From Membranipora membranacea (lineage: Eukaryota; Bryozoa; Gymnolaemata; Cheilostomatida; Membraniporidae): DNA of 64,000 bases. A program made the position numbers and the translations under genes. The stretch covers positions 8,987,387 to 9,051,386 of the forward strand of contig OU612069.1 in NCBI GenBank assembly GCA_914767715.1, read 5' to 3'. The notes under the pieces are model-generated. The model saw only the letters and a program-made list of their open reading frames with translations, was not told where the DNA came from and made no database searches. This document shows, piece by piece, positions 24,653-38,903 of this stretch. The stretch's first letter is position 1; each line of letters starts with the position of its first letter.

Positions 24653-27387
24653 CGCCTAGCTTCTAACAACAACAGTGCAGTTAATGAATCATGGGCTCAA
24701 GCCTGCAAATCGTGAGATTGTATTGTATATATTCTCACAGAATATAAAATAAATAGTAATACCAAGGTTTACTGAAACTAAAAGTATTGTTTGGTAAGAT
24801 GCAATATCCTAGCAACACTTATTTATTGAGAATGCTGCATGCTTGGACAGGTCAATTGTAATGAGAAACTTTACTATCAAAAATATCTTTGAACCATTAC
24901 ATCGAGTTTGATTCCAGTGTTCCGACAATAGGAGTTGCTCCCCTCTCCAGTAGAAGGTGGAGAAATTCAGTCTGCAAGCAAACTGGATCAAAGTCACAAT
25001 AGCCGTGAGATTAGGACGCTTATGTGTCACTCTATCCCTGATGATTTCTTTTGTAGATCAGGACAGAGATAGTATACGACATAACTCTGCTATTATACAG
25101 ACCTGTGTGCGCTGATCTCTTAACCAGGAAGTCGGATAAACCAGACCAAGCTGCTGACAGGCGAACTAGCTACAAAATATGAAGTAAGATTTATTGTAGT
25201 TATGTCATAGTAGAGTTTTACATTTACTTCATGATGATGTATACATATAATATATATTCTATTATCATTGTATTATATATACTTGAAGTCAAAAATATCT
25301 CAACTCATATGGTCGGCTATTTTGTTCTAAGCTGCTGAGTTTTATTCGACATGTGTTTTCATCACCTTGGCTCTAATCTGCATTGATACTGATTTGAGTT
25401 TCTACCTAGCCTGGGTTTCATGTCAACGTTTGAAGTCTACAATAAACGCCCCCAACATTTGGTCTTAATCCCAGGCCAGTTTCTACCCTATCAAGCAGTT
25501 TATTAACCCTGAATAACCCTGTGTTGTTTTGCACAGTTGCTTAGCGCTAAGCAATTAAACCTATAGCTTTGTCACCGATTAATTTTGTGGCCGGCATGAC
25601 CAAGTTTGTACAATTCCTTATAAAATTAACTGATTGCTTTCGATGTTGTTTTTAATTATCTTAACGCTGAGAGTGTCATTTCACTGCACCAGTTTATATC
25701 ACTGAATCAATTGCTTGCAACCAGGTTAAAATCTAGAACGTCATTGTAAGCAGTTGAAGACAGAAGACTGTTAACTCGCTAATACTATCATTATTAGATA
25801 ATCTCCTACAGGTCAGCAGTGTTGATGTAATTATTCTATTTTTGTAGACTGGAGCACGTATACTGTTATTCTGGCTGATGTCATATCCCACAAGTCCAGT
25901 GTGGTGAGCTGGTTACCCCATAAGATATCATACAACTCAGAGCTCACTGTTATCAGGTACGTCGTTAGACTGACGTACTTGTATGTAAGTCGACTTGCCT
26001 TGACAGTAGTCTAACTAGCATAATTTTGCGTCTCTGAAATGATGGCTTGTTGGTATCATACTCTTACTAGAGAGGTGTAAAATATGTAGGTGGGAAACTT
26101 TGGCATTTTGCACATGTTTGTTTGTTGAAAATGTCTTGTGAAGTGATTTCCATCTTAATTCTGAACCCAGAATAAAACTTAATTAGATAACAATGATTGG
26201 ATCATTAATATCATAACTGAGATTTGTATTTGTTACCCACAGTGCAATTCTGTTGTGAGAGAGATGGATGGATCAACGTATTAGGCTTCGTGCTCAGCCA
26301 AAATTTTACCATCTAATTTAATTTTTCACTCTAGACTGCACCAGTTATGAGAGTGATGGAACTGTCTCTATGATTCGTCGCCACATCGGTAATGTTACAG
26401 ACAACAAAACTGAAGAACTCCTCAGATACTTCCGTGAGTCTAACCTAACTCTCCTTGTTCAATAATCAACCGGTATCTAGGTTATATTATTACCAGACCA
26501 TGGAGGTGAAACTTTGAGCGAGTTATTGGCTAACCACCCTGCTAAATATCTGTATTACAATAATAATCAGAAGTCTTTTGCCTCACATAACCGTTGACAA
26601 TCAAGCCGAAACATTGATGAAACTTGTTCCTTTAATTTGCCCATTGTATAATTTCTAGCAGGTTAAGACGGCTGATATAATTATTCTTTTTGTAGATATA
26701 TGTGTAAACGGACCGCTGTATACTCTTATCTGGATTGGTATAATATTCCACACCTCTAAGTGTGGTGAGCTAGTTTCCCTATTAGAAGTCATACAAGTCA
26801 GAGCTCACTGTTATCAGGTACGTCTGTAGACTGAGGTTCCGATATGAATGTATTACTGGACTCAGTGAGTCTGTGTAACCAGTTTAGAATATCCACCACT
26901 GAATTAATGGCTTGTTTGCATCAATACCATTAGCTTACGCTGAAAGAGTGAAGTCTTCACTGGAGGTAAAGTTGAACAAAACCAAAAGCTAGAGATTGAA
27001 ACTGTTTATTTTGGCTTTGATTTGAAATTAAAATCTATTACACTGCTATCATAAGACATCTCCTCAAGAATAAAGGCTGTCTCTGGGAATACTCATATCC
27101 GCTCACTACCCCTGGCCCCTCAAGAGTGAATTGTCTGATATTGACATGACTTGATTGACTTCCAATCTTATCTCCACACATAGAGCACTGCCGGTAGTGC
27201 CATAGTAACCCAACATCTTTGAGGATGAAGTCAAAACATCTGTGAAATAAGCCAAATGATTTTCTAACTACTAAATTTTAGATCCTGTCTGGCGTGTTTG
27301 CATAGCTAATGTACTCATTCTCTGTGTTATAAGTGGAAAATATGAGGTAAGGGGATTCCAACCAGGCCGGGGTCCAGGGGGGGGGGG
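24653..27387 (+). repeat. Array unit 2 (A-B-C-D, then deletion into H)
   Basis: A 25057-25183 (class 2, one base longer than in unit 1, so a stop falls at its end); B 25848-25956 (two extra Ts before the inner acceptor close the long frame); C 26335-26433 open; D 26696-26817 open. After 26990 the sequence jumps from the post-D spacer into the middle of H (ATTGAAACTGTTTATT...), skipping F and G. The same junction is in units 4 and 5. Confidence 0.75.
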
Positions 27388-29920
27388 CGCCTAGCTTCTA
27401 ACAACAACAATGCAGTTAATGAATCATGGGCTCAAGCCTGCAAATCGTGATATATATAATATGTATTCTATTATCATTGTATTATATATACATGAAGTCA
27501 AAAACATCTCAACTCATATGGTCAGCTATTTTGTCCTTAAGCTGCTCAGTTTTATCCGACATGTGTTTTCATCACGTTGGCTCTAATCTGCATTGATACT
27601 GATTTGAGATTTTACCTAGCCTGGGTTTCAGGTCAACGTTCGAAGTCTACAATCAACGTCCCCAACATTTGGTCTTAATCCCAGGCCAGTTTCTACCCTA
27701 TCAAGCAGTTTATTAACCCTGAATAACCCTGTGTTGTTTTGCACAGTTGCTTAGCGCTAAGCAATTAAACCTACAGCCTTGTCACCCATTAATTTTGTGG
27801 CTGCACATGACAAGTTTGTACAATTCTTTATAAAATTAACTGATTGTTTTCAATGTTGTTTTTAATTATCTTAACGCTGAGAGTGTCATTTCACTGCACA
27901 AGTTTATATCACTGAATCACTCCTTGACTGAATTATTTATTGATCTTTACATGTTTGCTGCCAAGCCAACCAGGTTAAAATCTAGAATATCATTGTAAGC
28001 AGTTGAAGACAGAAGACTGTTAGCTCACTAATACTATCATTATTAGATAATCTCCGACAGGTCAGCAGTGTTGATGTAATTATTCTATTTGTAGACTGGA
28101 GCACTTATACTGTTATTCTGGTTGATGTCATCCCACAAGTCCAGTGTGGTGAGCTGGTTACCCCATAAGATATCACACAACTCAGAGCTCACTGTTATCA
28201 GGTAAGTCGGTAGACTGAGGTACTTGTATGTAAGTCGACTTGCCTCGACAGTAGTCTAACTAGCATAATTTTGCGTCTCAGAAATAATGGCTTGTTGGTA
28301 TCATACTCTTACCAGAGAGGTATAAAATATATAGGTGGGAAACTTTGGCATTTTGCACATGTTTGGACAGCTAAATTTAATACTAGCTAACATTTACTCA
28401 CCCTCTGCGCTTTTATTAGATTTCCTCAACTAGCCAGAATTTGGTGCTAGGTAACATAAATTAATCCCTAGCTAAACTTAACTATGGTAGCTAATATTTA
28501 CACTCTAGGCCCTAGGGTATAGTTCACACTCATACTCTATTAGGGTATAAGAAGTTGGATTTTATGATTCTTTGAGGGCACTGACAGGACAATAGTTGGA
28601 TGAAGTTAAAATTTAATGATTAGATTGATCTTGAGAGCTGCGTAGATATAAACAGCAGTCCCTATCAGTTTTGTAATTTAGCCCCTTACCCCTCCTCCGC
28701 AACCCTATTTTGATGAGGTCTCTGACACTGAATCGAGTTCCATTTTCATCGCCACAAATATTCCGCTGTCAGATGGTCAAGGGATAATATTGTGTTTGTT
28801 GTAATTTGCAGATATTTGTTGCTGTTGCATTGTGTGATGCATTGTTTGTTAAAAAGGTCCTGTGAAGTGATTTCCACCTTAACTCTGAACCCAGAATAAA
28901 ACTTAATTAGATAACAATGATTGAATCATTAATATCATAACTGAGATTTGTCTTTGTTACCCACAATGCAATTCTGTTGTGAGCGAGATGGATGGATCAA
29001 CGGATTAGGTTTCGCGCTCAGCCAAAATTTACCATCTAATTTAATTTCTCATTGTAGACTGCACCCGTTATTAAATTGACGGAACTGTTTCTATGATCCG
29101 TCGCCACATCGGTAATGTTACAGACAAGAAAACTGAAGAACTCCTCAGATACTTCCGTGAGTCTAACTCTCCTTGTTCAATAATCAACCGGTATCTAGGT
29201 TATATTATTACCAAACCTTGGAGGTGAAACTTTGAGCGAATTATTGGCTATCTCTATTACAATAATAATCAGAAGTCTTTTGCCTCCCATAACCGTTGAC
29301 AATCAAGCCGAAACACCGGTGAAACTTGTTCCTTTAATTTGCCCAATATATAATTTCTAGCAGGTTAACACTGCTGATATAATTATTCTTTTTGTAGAGA
29401 TATGCTTAAACGGACACCGTGGTGACTGAATTAATTCAGATTCTTGAGGTGATATTCCGGCAAATCATTGAGTAACTTCATTTCTAAGTACATGTAAAAT
29501 ACTCAAATTTACAACATTTATAGGGTCTCAAAGTAACCCTAGTCTTTGAGGATCAAGTCAAAACATCTGTGAAAGGAGCCAAATGATTTTCTAATTATTT
29601 AATTTTAGATACTGTCTGATGTGTTTGCATAGCTAATGTACTAATTCTCATTGTTATAAGTGGAAAATATGAGGTAAGGGGATTCCAACCAGGCCGGGTC
29701 CAGGGGGGGGGGGGGGCTAGCTTCTAACAACAACAATGCAGTTAATGAATCATGGGCTCAATCCTGCAAATCGTGAGATTGTATTGTATATATTCTCAGG
29801 GAATAAAAAAAAAATAATAATACCAAGGTTTACTGAAACTAAAAGTATTGTTTGGTAAGATGCAATATCCTAGCAACACTTATTTATTGAAAATGCTGCA
29901 TGCTTGGAAAGGTCAAATGT
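27388..29920 (+). repeat. Array unit 3 (B-C, broken D)
   Basis: Block A is missing. B 28095-28201 has a 2-base deletion; C 29058-29156 keeps 99 nt but has a TAA in the reading frame. D starts at about 29397 and is cut after some 20 bases by a rearrangement into unrelated sequence (29420-29530), which then rejoins the H 3' end. This unit is decayed. Confidence 0.7.
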
Positions 29921-32900
29921 ATTGATAAACAGAGAGAGCTGATATTTGTTGCTGTTGCATTGTGTGATGCATTGTTTGTTGAAAAGGTCTTGTGAAATGA
30001 CTTCCATCTTAACTCTGAACCCAGAATAAATCTTAATTAGATCGCAATGATTGAATCATTAATATCATAATTGACATTTGTATTTGTTACCCACAATGCA
30101 ATTCTGTTGTGAGAGAGATGGATGGATCAAGGTATAAGGCTTCGCGCTCAGCCAAAGTTTTACCATCTTATTTAATTTTTCATTTTAGACTGCACCAGTT
30201 ATTAGAGTGATAGAACTGTCTTTATGATTCGTCGGCACATCGGTAATGTTACAGACAACAAAACTGAAGAACTCCTCAGATACTTCCGTGAGCCTAACTC
30301 TCCTTGTTCAAAAATCAACCGGTATCTAGGTTATATTATTACCAGACCTTGGAGGTGAAACTTTGAGCAAATTATTGATTAACAACCTTGCTAAATATCT
30401 GTAATGCAATAATAATCAGAAGTCTTTTGCCTCACATAACCGTTGACAATCAAGCCGAAACATTGGTGAAACTTGCTCCTTTAATTTGCCCAATATATAA
30501 TTTCTAGCAGGTTAACATGGCCGATATAATTATTCTTTTTGTAGAGATATGCGTAAACGGACCGCTGTATACTCTTATCTGGATTGGTATAATATTCCAC
30601 ACCCCTAAGTGTGGTGAGCTAGTTTCCTTATTAGAAGTCATACAAGTCAGAGCTCACTGTTATCAGGTACGTCTGTAGACTGAGGTACCTGTATGTATGT
30701 ATTACTGGACTCAGTGAGTCTGTCTAACCAGTTTGGAATATCCACCTCTGAATTAATGGCTTGTTTGCATCAATACCATTAGCTTACGCTGAAAGAGTGA
30801 AGTCTTCCCAGGAGGTAAAGTTGAACAAAACCAGAAGCTAGAGATTGAAACTGTTTATTCTGGCTTTGATTTGAAATTAAAATCTATTACACTGCTATCA
30901 TTAGACATCTCCTCAAGATTAAAGGCTGTCTCTGGGAATACTCATATCCGCTCACTACCCCTGGCCCCCTCAAGAGTGAATTGTCTGATATTGACATGAC
31001 TTGATTGACTTCCAATCTTATCTCTTCACATAGAGCACTGCCGGTAGTGCCATAGTAACCCATTATCTTTGAGGATGAAGTCAAAATGTCGGTGAAATGA
31101 GCCAAATGAGCTTCTAGTTATTTAATTTTAAATACTGTCCTGGGTGTTTACGTAGCTAATTTACTCATTCTCATTGTTATAAGTGAAAAATATGAGGTAA
31201 GGAGATACCAACCAGGCCGGGGGTCATGGGGGGCGCCTAGCTGCTAACAAAAACAATGCAGTTAATAAATCATGGGCTCAAGCCTTCAAAACCATGGCTT
31301 ATTGCCATCGTAATGGTTATGATATATGGGGAGGGGGGGGGGGGGGTTGTATCCCCCTAGACAAAGTAGGTAGGGGGACACCATCCCCTTGCATACCCCC
31401 TAGATTCTAACACTGCTTATTTGACTTGTAGAGAGACAAGACGTGTATATGCAAGGAAAAACTCTTCTTACTCCATGGTATATGACAGCTGATGGCTCCA
31501 TTATCCTGGTTCATGCAAAATCACACAAGCGCAGTGTAGTGAACTGGTTACCCCATAAGATGTCACACAACTCAGAGCTCACTGTTATCAGGTACTTTTA
31601 CTAGATCACTGATCAATACTGTTTTGTGAAAGTTTCTCATGTAAGTATAACAGCCTGGCAACTGGCCTAGGCAAGCCGTGAGTCTAACTTTTTTTGAACA
31701 AGAATCAACCGGTATAGGTTATATTATCGCAAGACCTTTGAGGTGAATTTTGATCGAATTATTCGCTATCAACCTTGCTAAATATATGTATTACAATAAT
31801 AATCAGAAGTCTTTTGCCTCACATAATCGTTGACAATCAAGCCGAAACATTGGTGAAACTTGTTCCTTTTAATTTAATTTGCCTAATATATCATTTCTAG
31901 CAGGTTAGCACGTCTGATATAATTATTCTTTTTGTAGAGATGTGCGTAAATGGACCGCTGTATAATCTTATCCTGATTGGTGTAATATCCAACACCCCTA
32001 AGTGTGGTGTGCTAGTTATTACTACACTAGATGTCACACAAGTCAGAGCTCACTGTTAGCAGGTACGTCTGTAGACTGAGGTACCTGTATGTATGTATTA
32101 CTGGACTCAGTGAGTCTGTCTTACCAGTTTAGAATATCCACCTCTGAAATAATGGCTTGTTTGCATCAATACAATTAGCATACGCTGAAAGAGCAAAGTC
32201 TTCACAGGAGGTAAAGTTGAACAAAACCACAAGCTAGAGTTTAGTGTCAGCCCCTGATATCATGTTTTCGCTTAGCTTATATGTGGTACCGTTGCATTGT
32301 GGGATACATTGTTGATAACCTGACTGAGCATCTCTAGTTTGAACCAAGAATTGGCTTTTTTACCCACAATGCACTGCTGCAATATAATTTCATATCATAT
32401 AATAGCAATGCATCATTGTAGGCTCCGAGCGAAGCCAAGTCTTATATTCAATACTTTTCCATCAGAGTTTCTGTTTCTTTTAGCTGTACAAGTATTACAC
32501 CAATCACAACAAATTGACATTGAGTCTAGCGCATAGAACTTTTTACTCTATAAGACTCTACATTAGACAGATCTCATTATAAGCAGGTATGTTTGTATAA
32601 CTGTACACAGGGGCACCTGTCAACAGGGTGACTGGACTGTCCACACCTGTCAGTCTATGATCCTGTACCTGTCACTGGAATAATGAGGCCTCTTTAACCT
32701 GATCTTACTTTGCCGATGGCTGCATTAGATCAAGTTTGTTCAAGCTTGCCTGTCTTTTGAGTTGTCTCCCCTTTTACAGCCACCTAGACAACTCTAAATG
32801 CCGGCATATTTAATCTTTATCTGCAGAAGCACTCAATCTATCTTGTATAGAAGACATAATGGTTACACTTCGCACCATGTAGAGATGCAAAATTTTTTTG

Positions 32901-33824
32901 GGTCCCTCATTTTGACCCATTTACTTAGACTGCATTTTTGAGCCAGTGGAATGTTTCCCGTTGTTTATTGCAGCACTCAAAGAATCAATAAGCTTTAAAT
33001 GATCACCACGGGTTCAGCCCCTACCATTATCTGAAATCAGAGTAGAAAACAAAAGGTAACGTGTAACACAATTAGAGATATATTATTTTATTATGGAGCT
33101 CTTGGGTTCAGTCGTATTATATGAACAAACTGGTCTAAGAGATTTCAGTCTGTTGAAACTTATCTCAATGGCCTGAGAAAAGGTATAGAAAAAGGATATT
33201 TGTCGGCAAAATTTAAGACAAAACTTTTTTCGTTGTTTTATAACATATTTCAATGACTCAAATAATCTCTGAGCATGCGTAATTATCTATATTTATCGTT
33301 ATTTTGGCCAAACCAAGGAGAACCACCCCCCATCGCTTCAAACAAAATCGGCTGTCTCCCCCTAGTATACATACCCAGATGTCAGAGTGACTTAGGATTC
33401 AAACTGGCCGTGATATCAATGTATTGGAAAAAGATTGAAATGGTTCATTCTGGCTTCGATTTGAAATTAAAATCTATTACACTGCTATCATTAGACATCT
33501 CCTCAAGATTAAAGGCTGTCTCTGGGAATACTCATATCCGCTAACTACCCCTGGCCCCCTCAAAAGTGAATTATCTGATATTGACATGATTTGATTGACT
33601 TCCAATCTTATCTCCTCGCATAGAGCACTGCCTGTAGCGCCATAGTAACCCAACATCTTTGAGGATGAGGTCAAAACATCTGTGAAATGAGATAAATGAT
33701 TGTCTAATTATTTAATTTCATACTGTCTGGTGTGTTTGCATAGCTAATGTACAAATTCTCTACGTTATAAGTGGAAAATATGAAGTAAGGGGATTCCAAC
33801 CAGGCCGGGGGTCATGGGGGGGGG
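29921..33824 (+). repeat. Array unit 4 (C-D-partial H-E-D'-F-G-H)
   Basis: C 30189-30287 (TAG in frame), D 30545-30666 open, partial H about 30840-31090, E 31432-31591 open, D' 31938-32062 (125 nt, TAG near its end), F 32484-32586, G from about 32973, H about 33330-33680. F in this copy reads open from LYKYYTNHNKLTL to a TAA four bases before its donor. Confidence 0.7.
31432..31591 (+). other. Exon-like block E, copy 1
   Basis: 160 nt between TTGTAG and GTACTT, open in one frame: QGKTLLTPWYMTADGSIILV...VVNWLPHKM...SELTVI. The last ~60 nt are homologous to block B and to a lesser degree block D. The second copy at 36780-36939 has the same length and stays open with few changes (Arg to Pro is one). 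Unknown family. Confidence 0.45.
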
Positions 33825-34724
33825 CTCCTAGCTTCTTAAAACAACAATGCAGTTAATGAATCATGGGCTCAAGCCTGCAAATCGTGAGATAATAATACCA
33901 AGGTTTACTGAAACTACAAGTATTGTTTGGTAAGATGCAATATCCTAGCAACACTTATTTATTGAGAATGCTGCATGCTTGGACAGGTCAAATGTATTGA
34001 GAAACTTTACTATCAAAAATATCTTTGAACCATTACATCAACTTTGATTCCAGTGTTCCGACAATAGGAGTTGCTCCCCTCTCCAGTAGAAGGTTGAGAA
34101 ATTCAGTCTGAAAGCAAACTGGATCAAAGTCACAATAGCCGTGAGATAAGGACGTTATGTGTCACTCTATCCTTGATGATTTCTTTTGTAGATCGGGACA
34201 GAGATAGTATACGACATAACTCTGCTCTTATACAGACCTGTGTGCGCTGATCTCTTAACCGGGAAGTCGGATAAACCAGACCAAACTGCTGACGGGCGAA
34301 CTAGCTACAAAATAAGAAGTGAGATTTATTGTAGTTATGTCATAGTAGAGTTATACATTTACTTCATGATGATGTATATATATAATATGTATTCTATTAT
34401 CATTGTATTATATATACATGAAGTCAAAAATATCTCAACTCATATGGTCGGCTATTTTGTTCTAAATTGCTGAGTTTTATTCGACATGTGTTTTCATCAC
34501 GTTGGCTCTAATCTGCATTGATACTGATTTGAGTTTTTACCTAGCCTGGGTTTCAGGTCAACGTTTGAAGTCTACAATCAACGCCCCCCAACATTTGGTC
34601 TTAATCCCAGGCCAGTTTCTACCCTATCAAGCAGTTTATTAACCCTGAATAACCCTGTGTTGTTTTTCACAGTTGCTTAGCGCTAAGCAATTAAACCTAT
34701 AGCCTTGTCACCCATTAATTTTGC

Positions 34725-34753
34725 GGGGGGGGGGGGGCCCCCCCCCCCCCCCC
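34725..34753. repeat. G13-C16 homopolymer palindrome
   Basis: Thirteen Gs are followed at once by sixteen Cs. All other units have the short sequence TGTGGCCGCAC or TGTGGCCGGCA here. It is either a true GGCC expansion into a hairpin or a sequencing/assembly artefact. Confidence 0.85.
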
Positions 34754-36779
34754 GCACACGCTTGACAAGTTTGTACAATTCTTTATGAAATTAACTGATT
34801 GTTTTCAATGTTGTTTTTAATTATCTTAACGCTGAGAGTGTCATTTCACTGCACCAGTTTATATCACTGAATCACTCCTTGACTGAATTATTTATTGATC
34901 TTTACAAGTTTGCTTGCAACCAGGTTAAAATCTAGAATGTCATTGTAAGCAGTTGAAGACAGAAGACTGTAAACTCGCTAATACTATCATTATTAGATAA
35001 TCTCCTACAGGTCAGCAGTGTTGATGTAATTATTCTATTTTTGTAGACTGGAGCACGTATACTGTTATTCTGGTTGATGTCATATCCCACAAGTCCAGTG
35101 TGGTGAGCTGGTTACCCCATAAGATATCATACAACTCAGAGCTCACTGTTATCAGGTACGTCGTTAGACTGACGTACTTGTATGTAAGTCGACTTGCCTC
35201 GACAGTAGTCTAACTAGCGTAATTTTGCGTCTCTGAAATGATGGCTTGTTGGTATCATACTCTTACCAGAGAGGTGTAAAATATGTAGGTGGGAAACTTT
35301 GGCATTTTGCACATGTTTGTTTGTTGAAAATGTCTTGTGAAGTGATTTCCATCTTAATTCTGAACCCAGAATAAAACTTAATTAGATAACAATGATTGGA
35401 TCATTAATATCATAACTGAGATTTGTATTTGTTACCCACAATGCAATTCTGTTGTGAGAGAGATGGATGGATCAACGTATTAGGCTTCGCGCTCAGCCAA
35501 AATTTTACCATCTAATTTAATTTTTCACTCTAGACTGCACCAGTTATTAGAGTGATGGAACTGTCTCTATGATTCGTCGCCACATCGGTAATGTTACAGA
35601 CAACAAAGCTGAAGAACTCCTCAGATACTTCCGTGAGTCTAACCTAACTCTCCTTGTTCAATAATCAACCGGTATCTAGGTTATGTTATTACCAGACCTT
35701 GGAGGTGAAACTTTGAGCGAATTGTTGGCTAACCACCCTGCTAAATATCTGTATTACAATAATAATCAGAAGTCTTTTGCCTCACATAACCGTTGACAAT
35801 CAAGCCGAAACATTGGTGAAACTTGTTCCTTTAATTTGCCGATTTTATAATTTCTAGCAGGTTAACGCGGCTGATATAATTATTCTTGCTGTAGATATAT
35901 GCGTAAACGGACCGCTGTATACTCTTATCTGGATTGGTATAATATTCCACACCCCTAAGTGTCGTGAGCTAGTTTCCCTATTAGAAGTCATACAAGTCAG
36001 AGCTCACTATTATCAGGTACGTCTGTAGACTGAGGTTCCGATATGTATGTATTACTGGACTCAGTGAGTCTGTCTAACCAGTTTAGAATATCCACCTCTG
36101 AATTAAAGGCTTGTTTGCATCAATACCATTAGCTTACGCTGAAAGAGTGAAGTCTTCACAGGAGGTAAAGTTGAACAAAACCAGAAGCTAGAGATTGAAA
36201 CTGTTTATTCTGGCTTTGATTTGAAATTAAAATCTATTACACAGCTATCATTAGACATCTCCTCAAGATTAAAGGCTGTCTCTGGGAATACTCATATCCG
36301 CTCACTACCCCTGGCCCCCTCAAGAGTGAATTGTCTGATATTGACATGACTTGATTGACTTCCAATCTTATCTCCTCACATAGAGCACTGCCGGTAGTGC
36401 CATAGTAACCCAACATCTTTGAGGATGAAGTCAAAATGTCGGTGAAATGAGCCAAATGAGTGTCTAGTTATTTAATTTTAAATACTGTCCTGGGTGTTTA
36501 CGTAGCTAATTTACTCATCCTCACTGTTATAAGTGAAAAATATGAGGTAAGGGGATACCAACCAGGCCGGGGGTCATGGGGGGCGCCTAGCTGCTAACAA
36601 AAACAATGCAGTTAATAAATCATGGGCTCAAGCCTTCAAAACCATGGCTTATTGCCATCGTAATGGTTATGATATATGGGGAGGGGGGGGGGGGTTGCAT
36701 CCCCCTAGACAGAGTAGGTAGGGGGACACCATCCCCTTGCATGCCCCCTAAATTCTAACACTGCTTATTATACTTGTAG

Positions 36780-36939
36780 AGAGACAAGACGTGTATATGC
36801 AAGGAAAAACTCTTCTTACTCCATGGTATATGACAGCTGATGGCTCCATTATCCTGGTTCATGCAAAATCACACAAGCCCAGTGTAGTGAACTGGTTACC
36901 CCATAAGATGTCGCACAACTCAGAGCTCACTGTCATCAG
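36780..36939 (+). other. Exon-like block E, copy 2
   Basis: Same 160-nt length, borders and reading frame as 31432-31591, including the VVNWLPHKM stretch shared with block B (VVSWLPHKI). Confidence 0.45.
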
Positions 36940-38903
36940 GTACTTTTACTAGATCACTTATCAATACTGTTTTGTGAAAGTTTCTGATGTAAGTATAACA
37001 GCCTGGCAACTGGTCTAGGCAAGCCGTGAGTCTAACTTTCCTTGTACAAGAATCAACCGGTATAGGTTATATTATCGCAAGACCTTTGAGGTGAATTTTG
37101 AGCGAATTATTGGCTAACAACCTTGCTAAATATCTGTATTACAATAATAATCAGAAGTCTTTTGCCTCACACAATCGTTGACAATCAAGCCGAAACATTG
37201 GTGAAACTTGTTCCTTTTAACTTAACTTGCCTCATATATCATTTCTAGCAGGTTAACACAGCTGATATAATTATTCTTTTTGTAGAGATGTGCGTAAACG
37301 GACCGCTGTATAACCTTATCCTGATTGGTGTAATATCCCACACCCCTAAGTGTGGTGAGCAAGTTACTACACTAGACGTCACACAAGTCAGAGCTCACTG
37401 TTATCAGGTACGTCTGTAGACTGAGGTACCTGTATGAATGTATAACTGGACTCAGTGAGTCTGACTGACCAGTTTGAAATATCCACCTCTGAAATAATGG
37501 CTTGTTTGCATCAATACCATTAGCTTACGCTGAAAGCGCAAAGTCTTCACAGGAGGTAAAGTTGAACAAAACCAGAAGCTAGAGTTTAGTGTAAGCCCCT
37601 GATATCATGTTTTCGCTTCGCTAATATGTGGTACTGATGCATTGTGGGAGACATTGTTGATAACTTGACTGAGCATCTCCAGTTTGAACCAAGAATTGGT
37701 TTTTTACCCACAATGCACTGCTGCAATATAATTTCATATCATATAATAGCAATGCATCATTGTAGGCTCCGAGCGCAGCCAAGTCTTATTCAATACTTTT
37801 TCATCAGAGTTTCCGTTTATTTTAGCTGTACAAGTATTACACCAATCACAACAAATTGACATTGAGTCCAGTGCAAAGAACTTTTTACTCTATAAGACTC
37901 TACATTAGACAGATCTCATTATAAGCAGGTATGTTTGTATAAATGTATACAGGGGCACCTGTCAACAGGGTGACTGGACTGTCCACACCTGTCAGTCTAT
38001 GATCCTGTACCTGTCACTAGAATAATGAGGGCTCTTTAACCTGATCTTGCTTTGCCGATGGCTGCATTAAATCAAGTTTACTAAGCTTGCCTGTGTTTTG
38101 AGCTGTCTCCCCTTTTACAGCCACCTAGACAATTCTAAATGCCGGCAAATTTAATCTTTATCTGCTGAAGCACTCAATCTATCTTGTATAAAAGACATAA
38201 TGGTTACACCAACCAACATGTAGATATGCAAAATTTTGGCGTCCCTCATTTTGACCCATTTACTGCATTTTTGAGCCGATGGGATGTTTCCCGTTGTTTA
38301 TTGCAGCACTCAAAGAATCAAGAAGCTTTAAATGATCACTACAGGTTCAGCTCTTACCTTATATTTATTGTTATTTTGGCCAAACCATGGAGAACCAACC
38401 CCCTCACTTCAAACAAAATCGGCTGTCTCCCCCTAGTATACATACCCAGATGTCAGGGTGACTTAGGATTCAAACTGGCCGTGATATCAATGTATTGGAA
38501 AAAGATGAAAACTGTTTATTCTGGCTTTGATTTGAAGTTGAAATCTATTACACTGCTATCATTAGACATCTCCTCAAGATTAAAGGCTGTCTCTGGGAAT
38601 ACTCATATCCGCTCACTACCCCTGGCCCCCTCAAAAGTGAATTGCCTGATATTGACATGACTTGATTGACTTCCAATCTTATCTCCTCACATAGCGCATT
38701 GCCGGTAGTGCCTTAGTAACCCAACATCTTTGAGGATGAAGTCAAAACATCTGTGAAATGAGCCAAATGATTTTCTAACTACTTAATTTTAGATCCTGTC
38801 TGGCGTGTTTGCATAGCTAATGTACTCATTCTCTGTGTTATAAGTGGAAAATATGAGGTAAGGGGATTCCAACCATGCCAGGTCCTGGGGGGGGGGGGGG
38901 GGG

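Larger units (their letters stand above)
33825..38903 (+). repeat. Array unit 5 (A-B-C-D-partial H-E-D'-F-G-H)
   Basis: A from 34192, B 35047-35155, C 35534-35632 (TAG in frame), D 35895-36016, partial H about 36190-36440, E 36780-36939, D' 37286-37407 (open, with VNGPLYNLILIGVISH), F 37826-37928, G from about 38308, H about 38395-38750. Between G and H about 0.6 kb found in other units is deleted, fusing G and H into one ORF (38184-38660). Confidence 0.75.
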
